DNA of 64,000 nt from an uncultured Bacteroidales bacterium (GTDB taxonomy: Bacteria; Bacteroidota; Bacteroidia; Bacteroidales; Muribaculaceae), in NCBI GenBank assembly GCA_902782465.1, contig CACZNH010000009.1, forward strand, positions 1-64,000, read 5' to 3'. Below the pieces are notes generated by a model, which was not told the origin of the DNA, made no database searches, and was given only the letters and a program-made list of their open reading frames with translations. The stretch's first letter is position 1. Every line of letters begins with the position of its first letter. Below, piece by piece: positions 7,380-16,900 of this stretch. Both the position numbers and the translations under genes were made by a program.

Positions 7380-9521
7380 AAAACTGATCACCCTCAAGTG
7401 TACCGGCTCACAGGGCGTGAACGACTTGGGTAGTTTCTGCTGGCTCACGGTGATGACATTTTCACCCTTAAGGAGTTTAACTTTCAACATATTGCTGTAA
7501 GCCAAACCATTGATGTCTGGCTGGTTGCCGCTGGCCATAACCAGTGTTCCCATCGGGTGATTGTTGGCCGACACATTTCGAACGTCGAGTGTTCCTGTCG
7601 GGCGATAGCCAATATCAATCAGATAGTCGCCACCCCGTGCCACGCTCACGTTGATGACGGCGGTATCGTTCTCAGCATTCGGGAAAAACGCAATTTGAGG
7701 TGTCAGGTGATAATGGAGTAGGGGTTTAGACATGAAACCATTCATGTATTTCCCCGACACTTCGACCGAGAATTCCGTATAGCCTTCGGTCTCGGGTAGA
7801 ACAAACACCGAGTCTTTCAAATCGGTTAACTCACCATTCACCGACAGACGATAAGGCGTGCCGTAAACATAGTCCACGATACGTCCAGTGTCATTATTCC
7901 ATACAACAGTCGGGGTTAGTGGTAGATATACCTCATTGCGGTGAATAGTGACCTTCTGTGTTGAATGAGTTCCCTCTTTCAGAGTGATGGCTATCTGGTG
8001 ATGCCCTTCGATATCACAAGGCAGAAATGCACTCTCGAGCGGTTTCCCGTCTATGGTTATTGTAGCGATGTCGTTGCCCGTGCCCTCAAGGGTGAAATCG
8101 AGCACAGACTTGCGGTAGCTGAAGCCCTTGAATGTCTTCTTGCCGGGCATACCGACAGGCACCATCGGCTCAAATTCGATACCCTCGGGCTTGAATTTCA
8201 TGCCAAACAACACGTGCATAATCATTGCTACATTGCTGGCACTGGTTCCCAATTCATCGATATCGACATCTTTCATGCGGATGCCTCGTGACTGATATAG
8301 CGCCTGGGCACGATAGAGAGCGCCCAAGCCACGACGCAGGGCATTCTCGTTGCCTGTGTAGGCAGCTGCCATGTTCCATAGTGCTTGGGTAGTCGCCCAT
8401 GAGGAATTAGCAAAATACGGTTCCAGCGGGTTGTTGGAAGGATAGGTGACATTAACGCCCTTATCTGATACGGGAGTATTGGCAATAAGGTTCTCTGCAC
8501 GCTCATCATCGGCTATGTCCCATAGCACACACATTGCCTGCGATGTGTTGTCGGTGGTAGGCGATTGGTGCGGGAAGGCCATACCGTAGAGAAAAGAGCT
8601 ATAAAAGCCTTTATCTTCATTCCACAGGTATTGGTTGACGGCATCCTTGAGACGTTGGGCATCCTTTTCAGCGCTGCTTTCGATACCCAGTTCCTCACAC
8701 ATGTCATTGAGAATGGCATAGGCGTGTGCCGTCAGGATGTTGTTGCCAAGCGACATGCAAGCAAACAGGTCATTATAACCCATCCATGTCATGCGTCTCA
8801 CTCCCAGCGGCCTTGATGTTGTATAGCCCGCTCCGTGAATCAAACCGGTATTATGGTCCACCAGCACTTTACTGTTGATATCCAGGGTTTTCTCGATGAC
8901 GTGTTTGCAATAAGCCAGCCATTGGCGGTCGCCGGTCGTTTTATAGACTTCCCAAGCAGCGGTAGCCCATCCGATGTGGTCACTCACTACGGGCCATTGG
9001 CCCTCGCGCTGCATGATGATGCTGTCCTTATCCACCAGGGTGCGCAGTGTCGCCATCGACTGGTGGGGCTTGAGTGCCGCCAGCGACAGATAGATGGAAC
9101 AGTACAAGCGGCTGATGTTGTGCGTCACATGAAAACGCCCGTTGTTGTCGATAGCATCGGCAATGCGTTCAATCGACATATTATATAAGGCGTCAACCAG
9201 TGGCTGTTCGCTCTCGTATTCAGGCATCATTGAGGGACGGTCTTTACGCATGCGCCAGGGTCGGCCATGAGTGAATTGCACGCGTGACGAGTCCACATGG
9301 CCATACAGGCTGTCCAAGCGGTTCATCGTAATGTTCGTCTCGATACGGTCGGGTTTTATTGCTACGGCAAACACTGTGTCCTCAATCACGCTGTCACCTG
9401 TCAAGGTGAACGTGTCATTCTGAACAATCACTTGGTTGCTCATCTGGCTGCGCCCGCCGCAACCGCACAATAAACCAAGGCTCACGGCCATTACCGTAAG
9501 CGTCATTGCAATGCTTTGCAT
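7377..9521 (-). CDS. Lipoprotein with six-hairpin glycosidase-like domain
   Basis: About 714 residues. A lipoprotein signal (LGLLCGC, Cys21 from the chosen start) precedes an alpha/alpha toroid typical of six-hairpin glycosidases (trehalase/GH63/rhamnosidase-like folds): helical pairs such as HIGWATAAWEVYKTTGDRQW, MTWMGYNDLFACMSLGNN and ANSSWATTQALWNMAAAYTG span about 100-450. Beta-rich domains follow, ending near VHLRVISF. No family-specific catalytic pair can be assigned. The longest frame begins at 9536, but the promoter box ends at 9543, giving essentially no leader; ATG 9521, after ATAGG, is more plausible. It is probably anchored in the outer membrane or periplasm and acts on glycans. 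Confidence 0.7.
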   Translation of the reverse strand: MQSIAMTLTVMAVSLGLLCGCGGRSQMSNQVIVQNDTFTLTGDSVIEDTVFAVAIKPDRIETNITMNRLDSLYGHVDSSRVQFTHGRPWRMRKDRPSMMPEYESEQPLVDALYNMSIERIADAIDNNGRFHVTHNISRLYCSIYLSLAALKPHQSMATLRTLVDKDSIIMQREGQWPVVSDHIGWATAAWEVYKTTGDRQWLAYCKHVIEKTLDINSKVLVDHNTGLIHGAGYTTSRPLGVRRMTWMGYNDLFACMSLGNNILTAHAYAILNDMCEELGIESSAEKDAQRLKDAVNQYLWNEDKGFYSSFLYGMAFPHQSPTTDNTSQAMCVLWDIADDERAENLIANTPVSDKGVNVTYPSNNPLEPYFANSSWATTQALWNMAAAYTGNENALRRGLGALYRAQALYQSRGIRMKDVDIDELGTSASNVAMIMHVLFGMKFKPEGIEFEPMVPVGMPGKKTFKGFSYRKSVLDFTLEGTGNDIATITIDGKPLESAFLPCDIEGHHQIAITLKEGTHSTQKVTIHRNEVYLPLTPTVVWNNDTGRIVDYVYGTPYRLSVNGELTDLKDSVFVLPETEGYTEFSVEVSGKYMNGFMSKPLLHYHLTPQIAFFPNAENDTAVINVSVARGGDYLIDIGYRPTGTLDVRNVSANNHPMGTLVMASGNQPDINGLAYSNMLKVKLLKGENVITVSQQKLPKSFTPCEPVHLRVISF

Positions 9522-9541
9522 CCTATTTGCCTTCATTCACC

Positions 9542-9616
9542 GCAAAGATAGTGCAAGCCGAGCGGAAAACAAAAGAATTCATTCTTTTTTTTTCCCGAGG
9601 CGTCGCCTATCTTGCC
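9542..9616 (-). repeat. Promoter-bearing repeat, copy 1
   Basis: Shared with 54457-54530: GCAAAG(a/g)TAGT(g/a)CAAGCCGA, then AACAAAA, a GAAT(t/c)CATTC palindrome with a T-run, and finally GGCG(tc/ca)GCCTATCTT. The outer ends are imperfect inverted repeats of each other (GGCTTGCACTATCTT against GGCGTCGCCTATCTT). The promoter of the lipoprotein gene is built into one end. Confidence 0.65.
9543..9573 (-). promoter_or_regulatory. Bacteroidetes-type promoter (TTTG-N19-TATCTTTG)
   Basis: On the minus strand TTTG (9573-9570) and TATCTTTG (9550-9543) are 19 bases apart. It lies inside a longer repeat shared with the promoter at 54458-54488. The short distance to the coding region favours ATG 9521 over 9536. 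Confidence 0.8.
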
Positions 9617-9860
9617 CGAGCAAAGCGAGGGAACGATAATGTAAATCGTGAGCAAAACAATCAACTTGACATGTTTTATGACAGATGACTACTAATTTTA
9701 GCAATATTTTACAAATCATTTCGACTTGGCGCATTTCTTGTTTATATTGAAGGCAGAAGTGTTTTTGCCGCTGTTTTTGTGACGAAAATATCAAATGGTT
9801 TGTTATTAACCGCTTGATAAAGAGTTAAGTTATATAGTTTTATTTGATTAAAGAGTGCTT

Positions 9861-9980
9861 ATGGAAAAGACAGTACACAACAACCCGAATGTGACAGTTC
9901 GTCAGCTGCCTCCACACGCCTATCATCCAAATCCCTCGCTCGACCTGCATCGTCGAGCCTATATCGCCTTGCCCAAGTGA
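9861..9980 (+). CDS. Possible 39-residue small protein (uncertain)
   Basis: ATG at 9861 opens a 39-codon frame (MEKTVHNNPNVTVRQLPPHA, ending in LHRRAYIALPK and TGA) in the 516-base gap between divergent genes. Composition is basic with no membrane segment. I do not recognise the family and see no TAnnTTTG box or strong ribosome site. It could be chance. The rest of 9617-9860 is AT-rich without visible structure. Confidence 0.25.
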   Translation: MEKTVHNNPNVTVRQLPPHAYHPNPSLDLHRRAYIALPK

Positions 9981-9981
9981 C

Positions 9982-10027
9982 GAAAAAAGACTGTGGGCAA
10001 CAGTCAGTGTTGACATGTCACCCACAG
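9982..10027 (-). terminator. Terminator downstream of nfnB
   Basis: On the minus strand CTGTGGG (10027-10021) and CCCACAG (9997-9991) pair at the base of a stem-loop with further partial pairing inside (TGTCA/TGAC-type), followed by TCTTTTTTC. It lies about 27 bases after the nfnB stop. Confidence 0.6.
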
Positions 10028-10053
10028 AGATTCTTTAAAAATGCTTTGTCGAA

Positions 10054-11511
10054 TTATCCGAGCAGTGCCTCAGCCATATTGAGGGCGGCACGGCGGCCGT
10101 CACCCATGGCGAGGATTACAGTAGCACCGCCACGCACGATGTCACCACCGGCATAGAGGTCGCTAACCGACGACTGCATGGTCTCCTCGTTGACAACGAT
10201 GGTGTTGCGCTTGCTGATATCCAGGCCGGAAATCGAGCGGGGCACGAGCTGGTTGGGCGATACGCCGACAGCTACAATCACCAGGTCAACGGGAATCTCC
10301 TCGATGGCACCCTCGATGGGCACAGGGCTGCGACGGCCTGAGGCATCGGGCTCGCCCAGTTCCATCTTCTGGACGCGCATGGCTACCACGCGGCCCTTGT
10401 CGTCACCAATGTACTCGATTGGGTTGTGCAGGGTCTTGAACTCTACACCCTCTTCCTTGGCATGGCCAACCTCCTCGCGACGGGCTGGCATCTCCTCCTC
10501 GCTGCGGCGATAGATGAGGATGACGCGCTCGGTGCCCATGCGCAATGCGGTACGGGTCGAGTCCATAGCGGTGTTACCGCCACCGATCACGGCGATGGTC
10601 TTGCCACGCAGCACGGGGGTATCGCCACCGCGGCCGGCTTCCATCAGGTTAATACGGGTCAGGTATTCATTACTCGACATGATACCGTTGAGGTTCTCGC
10701 CGGGGATGTTCATGAAGCGCGGGAAACCGGCGCCAGAACCCACAAATATACCCTTGAAGCCCATCTCGTGCAGGTCATCGTAGGTGATGGTCTTGCCAAC
10801 CAGGCAGTCCTTGACGAACTCAACGCCCATCTTCCTCAAGCCCTCGATTTCATAGTCCACGATGTGGTTGGGCAGACGGAACTCGGGGATACCATACTTC
10901 AGCACACCACCAATTTCGTGCAATGCCTCGAATACGGTAACGCTGAAGCCCTTCTTGGCCATGTCACCGGCAAACGACAGTCCCGAGGGACCGCTACCGA
11001 TAACGGCAACCTTGATGCCGTTGGCGGGAGCCATGGGAGGCACTTCCTGAGGCAGATTGTCACGCTGCCAGTCGGCGGCAAAGCGCTCCAGATAGCCGAT
11101 TGCCACTGCGGGGTGACCCATCTTGGTGTGGATGCAGCGCGACTCGCACTGCTTCTCCTGCGGGCACACGCGGCCGCACACTGCGGGCAGTGAGCTGGTC
11201 TCTTTGAGGGTAGCGGCGGCCTCGCCAAATTCGCCACGCTCGATGTTCTTGATGAACTTGGGGATATTGATGTTCACGGGGCAACCGGTCACACACTGCG
11301 GATTTGCGCAGTCCAGGCAGCGGCTGGCCTCAACAACGGCCTGCTCGGCGCTGATGCCCTGGTTAACCTCTTCGTTGCAGGTGATGCGGTATTTGGGGTC
11401 GAGTTGCGGCATCTCCACGCGGGGGATTGCGGTGCGCTCCTTGGGAGTCTTAGAGTTGCGCAAGTCGATGCGCCACTGTTCGTTACGGGATTCCATATTA
11501 TTCTGTTCCAT
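10054..11511 (-). CDS. nfnB: NfnB: large subunit of NADH-dependent ferredoxin:NADP+ oxidoreductase
   Basis: 485 residues, homologous to the small subunit of glutamate synthase (GltD). Two 4Fe-4S sites are visible: Cys65, 68, 73 and 77 (CLDCANPQCVTGCPVN) and Cys112, 116, 122 and 126 (CGRVCPQEKQCESRC). An FAD-binding VIGSGPSGLSFAG follows near 171 and an NADP-binding VIGGGNTAMDS near 310. Paired with the NfnA-type gene upstream it should form the flavin-bifurcating Nfn complex, which links NADH and reduced ferredoxin to NADPH supply. Such genes are often labelled gltD/gltA; no glutamate synthase large subunit is here and the partner is NfnA, so Nfn is preferred. SudAB-type sulfide dehydrogenase activity is the main alternative. 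Confidence 0.88.
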   Translation of the reverse strand: MEQNNMESRNEQWRIDLRNSKTPKERTAIPRVEMPQLDPKYRITCNEEVNQGISAEQAVVEASRCLDCANPQCVTGCPVNINIPKFIKNIERGEFGEAAATLKETSSLPAVCGRVCPQEKQCESRCIHTKMGHPAVAIGYLERFAADWQRDNLPQEVPPMAPANGIKVAVIGSGPSGLSFAGDMAKKGFSVTVFEALHEIGGVLKYGIPEFRLPNHIVDYEIEGLRKMGVEFVKDCLVGKTITYDDLHEMGFKGIFVGSGAGFPRFMNIPGENLNGIMSSNEYLTRINLMEAGRGGDTPVLRGKTIAVIGGGNTAMDSTRTALRMGTERVILIYRRSEEEMPARREEVGHAKEEGVEFKTLHNPIEYIGDDKGRVVAMRVQKMELGEPDASGRRSPVPIEGAIEEIPVDLVIVAVGVSPNQLVPRSISGLDISKRNTIVVNEETMQSSVSDLYAGGDIVRGGATVILAMGDGRRAALNMAEALLG

Positions 11512-11518
11512 TTTATTT

Positions 11519-11602
11519 CTTAGTTTTAAGTTGTTAGTTTTTAAAGTAAGGTTTCACTCCTAACTTCTAACTTCTAACATCTAACTCCTAACTATAAATT
11601 AA
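11519..11602 (-). repeat. GTTAGGA/GTTAGAA repeat array between nfnA and nfnB
   Basis: Reading on the minus strand from the nfnA TAA stop, after 8 bases comes TAGTTAGGAGTTAGATGTTA followed by GAAGTTAGAAGTTAGGAG, with units of about seven, then a second stretch TTAAAAACTAACAACTTAAA. It separates two genes that should be co-transcribed, so it would lie inside the operon mRNA. Confidence 0.6.
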
Positions 11603-12385
11603 TTATTGTGCTCCTTTGAGGCGCATCATCAACTCGTCAAAATCAATCTCATGGGCATTGAACTCGGGACCCTCGACGCAAACGAAACGCGTCTTGCCGC
11701 CCACGGTCACACGGCAAGCGCCGCACATACCCGTACCGTCAACCATGATAGCGTTGAGCGAAGCCTCGGTGGGCACCTCATACTTCTTGGTCAACAGGGC
11801 GCAGAACTTCATCATGATGGCGGGACCGATGGTCACGCAGTAGTCAACATGCTCACGCTTGAGCACCTCTTCCATACCCACGGTGACAACACCCTGGTTG
11901 CCATAGCTGCCGTCGTCGGTCATGATGATGACCTCGTCGCTCGAAGCACGTACCTCGTCCTCAAGGATGATGAGGTCCTTGGTGCGGCCTGCCAGCACAC
12001 TGATGACACGGTTGCCGGCCTCCTTCATCGCACGGATGATGGGAAGCAGGGGAGCGGTACCTACACCGCCACCGGCGCACAGCACGGTGCCATACTTCTC
12101 GATGTGAGTAGCCTGGCCCAAGGGACCTACCACGTCATGCAGGAATTCACCCGGCTCCAGGGCGCAAATCTTGCGCGTGCTGTCGCCCACACTCTGGATA
12201 ACCAGCGTAATGGTGCCAGCCTTGGGGTCGCTGTCGGCGATAGTCAAGGGAATACGTTCGCCTTTTTCGCCAGCGCGTACAATCACAAAGTGACCGGCGC
12301 GGCGTGCCTTGGCGATGAGGGGAGCCTCAACGACAAGCTTCGTCACGTTAGCAGAAAACTGCTCTTTACTAACGACTTTGTTCAT
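11603..12385 (-). CDS. nfnA: NfnA: FAD/2Fe-2S subunit of NADH-dependent ferredoxin:NADP+ oxidoreductase
   Basis: 260 residues of the ferredoxin-NADP reductase superfamily: FAD-binding RIPLTIAD near 44-51, NAD-binding LCAGGGVGTAPLLPI near 102-116, and a C-terminal 2Fe-2S site DGTGMCGACR...FVC with Asp216, Cys221, Cys224 and Cys236. A 2Fe-2S cluster held by one aspartate and three cysteines is a known NfnA feature. Length matches NfnA (about 260-290). It lies 67 bases downstream of fprA on the same strand and 91 bases upstream of nfnB, both gaps holding repeats. The family label 'sulfide/dihydroorotate dehydrogenase-like' covers the same fold. Confidence 0.88.
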   Translation of the reverse strand: MNKVVSKEQFSANVTKLVVEAPLIAKARRAGHFVIVRAGEKGERIPLTIADSDPKAGTITLVIQSVGDSTRKICALEPGEFLHDVVGPLGQATHIEKYGTVLCAGGGVGTAPLLPIIRAMKEAGNRVISVLAGRTKDLIILEDEVRASSDEVIIMTDDGSYGNQGVVTVGMEEVLKREHVDYCVTIGPAIMMKFCALLTKKYEVPTEASLNAIMVDGTGMCGACRVTVGGKTRFVCVEGPEFNAHEIDFDELMMRLKGAQ

Positions 12386-12402
12386 TTGTAGAAAAATAGA
12401 TT

Positions 12403-12452
12403 AGTTATTAGTTGTATATGTTGTTTATTGTTGTTCAAGTTGTTTGACCAAA
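12403..12452 (-). repeat. CAAACAACTTGAACAAC-type repeat after fprA
   Basis: On the minus strand, directly after the fprA TGA, come TTTGG, TCAAACAACTTGAACAACAA and TAAACAACATATACAACTAA. The same words occur after nadC at 57244-57356, where they also form inverted arms. This is a third flavour of post-stop repeat. Confidence 0.5.
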
Positions 12453-13640
12453 TCACAGTTGTTTGGCAAAGTCGCGGCCGAACTGGCGGCTCTGCTCTAG
12501 GGCGTCCTGGTCTGGTACCCACTGGGCACGGATTCCGTCATTCACTGGCTCGATGCCGGCGGCCTTCAGGTGCTCGGTGATGAGCTTGGCGGCCTCACCG
12601 CTCCAGCCGAAGCTGCCGAAGGCGGCACCTTTCTTTTTCTTCAGCTTCATGCCCTTGAGCATCTCCAGGATGCCGGCGATGGCATAGCTGTAACCGTTGT
12701 TGATGGTGGGGGAGCCCACGAGCACGGCACGCGAGCGGAACACCTCGGTGAGGATGTCGTTCTTGTCGTTGAGTGCGGCATTGTAAATCTTGACGGTCGT
12801 CGTGGGAGACTGCTCGCGGATGCCGTCGGCAATAGCCTGGGCCATCAGGCGTGTGCTCTGCCACATCGTGTCATAGACGATGGTCACCTGATCCTCCTGA
12901 TAGGCGTCGCTCCATTGCAGGTACTTCTCGATAATCAGACCGGGGTTGTTGCGCCAGATGATGCCATGGCTCGGGCAAATCATCTTCAGCGGCAGGTTCA
13001 TGCCGATGACCTCCTTCACCTTGCGGTTGCATAGCGGGCTGAAGGGAGCAATGATGTTGGCATAGTATTTCTCGGCCTCCTGCAGCACCTCGGCGATGCA
13101 CACCTGGTCGTCATAGAGCGACTCGGTGGCATAGTGCTGACCGAAACCGTCGTTGCTGAACAGGATTTCCTCACCGCTCAGGTAGCAGAACATCGTGTCG
13201 GGCCAGTGCAGCATCGTGGCCTCGATAAAGGTCAGCGTGGTGTCACCCAGTTCTAACTTGTCGCCCGTCTTGACGTTGACAAAGTTCCAGTCCATGTGGT
13301 AGTGGCCGCGGATGATGGCCTCACCCTTGGCGGTGCAATAGATGGGCGTGTCGGGGATTTCGCGCATCAGGTCAACGAGGGCGCCACTGTGGTCAATCTC
13401 GTTGTGGCACATCACGATGTAGTCAATCTTGTTGAGGTCAATCTCCTTCTTGAGGTTCGCCACAAACTCGCGGCTGTAGGGCAGCCACGACGTGTCGATG
13501 AGCACATTCTTTTTGTCACGGATCAAGTAGGAGTTGTAACTCGAGCCACGATGTGTGGACAGCTCGTCGCCATGGAACGTCTTCAGTTCCCAGTCCACTT
13601 TACCTACCCAAGTCACTCTCTCGGTCAGTTTCTTTCCCAT
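12453..13640 (-). CDS. FprA-family flavodiiron protein
   Basis: 395 residues from the chosen start. The N-terminal metallo-beta-lactamase-like domain carries the di-iron ligands: HNEIDH (His79, Glu81, Asp83, His84), His145 in LHWPDTM, Asp164 in SNDGFG and the His of PSHGIIW. The C-terminal flavodoxin domain has VYDTMWQSTRLMAQ and the FMN loop SFGWSGEA. These enzymes reduce O2 (or NO) to water (or N2O) and protect anaerobes. A longer frame starts at 13685, but the promoter ends at 13690, so ATG 13640 is used. First gene of an apparent fprA-nfnA-nfnB unit, which would pair O2 reduction with reduced-cofactor supply (inference). Confidence 0.93.
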   Translation of the reverse strand: MGKKLTERVTWVGKVDWELKTFHGDELSTHRGSSYNSYLIRDKKNVLIDTSWLPYSREFVANLKKEIDLNKIDYIVMCHNEIDHSGALVDLMREIPDTPIYCTAKGEAIIRGHYHMDWNFVNVKTGDKLELGDTTLTFIEATMLHWPDTMFCYLSGEEILFSNDGFGQHYATESLYDDQVCIAEVLQEAEKYYANIIAPFSPLCNRKVKEVIGMNLPLKMICPSHGIIWRNNPGLIIEKYLQWSDAYQEDQVTIVYDTMWQSTRLMAQAIADGIREQSPTTTVKIYNAALNDKNDILTEVFRSRAVLVGSPTINNGYSYAIAGILEMLKGMKLKKKKGAAFGSFGWSGEAAKLITEHLKAAGIEPVNDGIRAQWVPDQDALEQSRQFGRDFAKQL

Positions 13641-13689
13641 TTGTCGTCTATTTCTTAGTCGGTTAATAGTTAAATTCGATTTCAACCTG

Positions 13690-13720
13690 CAAAATTACTG
13701 CAAGTCAAGGACAGGACAAA
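13690..13720 (-). promoter_or_regulatory. Bacteroidetes-type promoter for fprA (TTTG-N19-TAATTTTG)
   Basis: TTTG (13720-13717) and TAATTTTG (13697-13690) on the minus strand are 19 bases apart. Predicted transcription start about 13683-13686, leaving a leader of about 45 bases to ATG 13640. Confidence 0.8.
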
Positions 13721-13945
13721 AAGAAAAACCACTTTTTTCATTATTTTTAGTTACCCTCAGTAAAAGGATGTCTGTAGAATGGTCATAATTTGCAGATATG
13801 GAAAAATAAAGTGTTGCGAGAGCCAATCCCATCAATCCCATTAATCCTCCGACAAAAAGCAGTTTGATGCAGCCTAAATATTCGCCTAATTTGTGAAATT
13901 AGCCGTAAAAAAGTGCTTTTGCAGTTAGGTTTGCTTATTTTTTTA

Positions 13946-13953
13946 TATATTTG
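13946..13953 (+). promoter_or_regulatory. Candidate -7 box for tamB
   Basis: TATATTTG matches the -7 consensus 36 bases upstream of the tamB ATG. The nearest TTTG on the 5' side (13918-13921) is 24 bases away, longer than the usual 19-21, so the call is tentative. The remainder of the 13721-13945 gap shows no gene. Confidence 0.45.
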
Positions 13954-13988
13954 CCGTTTGATAACCGTTATTAGTAGCTAACAGACGG

Positions 13989-16900
13989 ATGTTTGGCAAA
14001 GCGGGAAATATCTTCAAGAAGATGGCTGCCTGGGTGGGTGGCGGTCTGCTTGGTATGGTGGCGGCACTGCCGTTTGCCATGTATATCCCGTGGGTGCAGA
14101 ATGCCGTTGCCGATGCTGCTGCCGACTATGCCAGCAAAAAGACGGGCATGGATATCAGCGTGGGTGACGTTAGGGTAGGGTTCCCGCTTGACGTCAAGGC
14201 CACTGATTTGCAGGTGATTGACCAGAACGGCGACACCCTGTTCAAGGCCGACGAGGTGAAAGCCAACGTAAAGCCAAAACCTCTGCTGGACAAGAAGGTG
14301 GAGGTCGAGGATGCCTCGCTCAAGGGCGCCAAGAGCCAAATCAAGACCGAAGACGGCTCGATGGACCTGGACGTTGATGTCGATGATGCCAAAATCGACA
14401 AGGCCAAGGTTGACCTGAATAACAACCAGGTCGATGTGGGCAATGCCGCGCTCAAGGGCGGTAAGGCCAAGATGAGCTATAAGCCCGAAAAGAAAAAGGA
14501 AGAAGAGAAAGAGCCCAGCAAGCCTTGGAAGGTCAATGCCGACAAGGTTACCGCCGACGATGTCGATTTCAAGATGGACATGAAGCCCACAGTCGATAAG
14601 CTGGATGCTAAGGTGGGCCATGCCGAGGCAAAGAATGTCAAGGTCGATACTGGTGAGCAGACCGTCGATGTCGATGAACTCAACGTCGATAAGGCCGACG
14701 TCGATTACAAGCATCCCAGCGAGAAGGATGCCAAGCAATACCGCAAAGACCATCCCATGCCCAAGCAGACACCGAAGGCCAATGAGGACGACAAGCCCTG
14801 GAAAGTCAAGGCGGGCAAGGTGCGCCTCAAGGACAGCAAGGGCAAGTACGGCCAGACCGGCAAAAAGCCCAACAAGCCCGGAACTTCGCTGGACCCCGAC
14901 AACATCGAGGTGGAGGATGTCAATGCCGAAATCGACAACTTTGAGATGGACGGTGACAACCTGAAGGTGCCCGTCAAGCACCTGTCGGGCAAGGAACGCA
15001 GCGGCTTGCAGGTCAAGGATGCCAGCGGCACCGTCAACAAGAACAAGAACGGCCTGGACATCAATAACGGCCGCGTCAAGACCAAGGGCAGCGACATCAA
15101 GATGGATGCCCACGTGGATCAGGATATGCTTGACGGCAAGCCCAACGGAAAAGCCACCATCGACACCGACAGCAAGATTGACCTCAACGAGGTGGAAAAA
15201 CTCGTTCCCGAGGCCAAAAAGGCCCTCAAGGACATCCCGCACAATAAACCTGTGCGCATCAAGGCCAAGGCCCGTGGCAACGACAAGCGCGTCGATGTGC
15301 AGTCGCTGGATGCCGACGTGCCCGGCATTGGCCGCATCAAGGGCAAGGGTACCATCTATAATCCCACCGATTTTGACCGCATGAAGGCTGACATGGACAC
15401 CGAGGTCGATTTGCGCGACCCGAGTGCCCTGAACAGGATGCTGGGACTCAAAGACGTGAAACTCCCGCCCATGAAGATGAGCGGCAAACTCAATAAGGAA
15501 GGCTGCAAGTGGGTTGCCCGCAACCTTCGAATCTCGACCGGTGGCGGCTCGATGCGCGGCGACGGCTACTATGACATCTGCAACGAGAACTACGACGTGG
15601 ATGCCACCTTCAACAACTTCCCCGTCAAATCGTTCCTGCCTGATTACGATGTCAAGGACCTGACGGCAAGCGTCAAGGCACGTGGTCACGGCTTTGATTT
15701 CACCGACTGCGGCTCGACCTGGACCGATGCCACCGTCAACCTGGGCAATGTGCGCTATAACGGCACCCGCTACGGCAACATCAGGGCCCATGGCAAGCTG
15801 TATGGCGGATATGCCGACGTGTATGCGTCGGGCCGTGGCAAGGGCAATGACTTTGACGCTGATGCCCACAGCACCATCTGTAACGACCATTACGTCTTCA
15901 CTGCCGATGGTGACTTGCGCGATGTGGACCTGAAACGCCTGGGATTGTATGACGGCATCTGCAAAGGTTCGACGAAACTCCATGCCGAGGGCGACCTTAA
16001 CCTGCGCACCCGCTATTGGGATGCCGACCTCACGTTGAACGACATCGACTGGCAGCTGGACAGCAGTCTGCTCGTTGCCGATGACGCCCATGCACAGCTG
16101 CACAGTACGCCATACATTACCTGCATCACTGTCGAAAATGAGTCCAATTACGCCCACTTGAATGCTCCCAGTCACATCACCGAACTGATGGATGACTTCC
16201 AGAATACCGCCAAGGAAATCAACCGCCAACTTGATGAGCACTGGCTTGACATCGAGCGCCTGAAGGAGCCGATGCCCTGGTTCGACTTTGATATGCACAT
16301 GGGCACCGACGGTATCGTGCAGCGTTACTTGCAACAGCACGAAATCGACTTCCGTGACATCAGCTGCGAGATGAGCCGTGACACCAGCCTCTTCATTGAC
16401 GGTAGGGCACACGGCATCAGCTACGGCGAGACCAATATCGATACCATTACCATCCATGCCAACGAACTTAACAATAAGTATCTGGCCTTCAATGCCCACA
16501 TGGGCAACCGACCTGGTACCTGGGACGAGTTTGCTAAGGTGGACATTGAGGGAGGTATCAGGGGGCAGGCCGTTGACTTCATGCTCCACCAGCATAACAT
16601 CAAGGGCGAGACCGGCTACCGCCTGGGCTGCAATGCCCATTATGCCAACAACGAAATCAATACGCGTCTATTCGGTAAAGACCCCGTCATCGGCTACCGT
16701 AGATGGGAATTCAATGACGACAATTTTGTGAATGTCGATTTGAACACTCGCATGATTGACGCCAACCTGATGCTCTACAGCGACAGCAGTAGCATTGAAT
16801 TGGTAACGATGCGATTGCCGGGAGACAGCACCGAGAATGTACAACTCAACATCAACAACCTGCAGCTCGAGGAGTGGACGCGCATCGTGCCCATGCTCGA

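Noticed and set aside
10054-12385. Glutamate synthase small subunit assignment for the 485-residue protein
   Set aside because: No large subunit is nearby and the partner gene is NfnA-like with an Asp/Cys3 2Fe-2S motif, so the Nfn complex fits better.
13971-16640. 889-codon open frame on the minus strand opposite tamB
   Set aside because: Antisense shadow of the Lys/Asp-rich tamB sequence; the translated product is low-complexity and matches no family.
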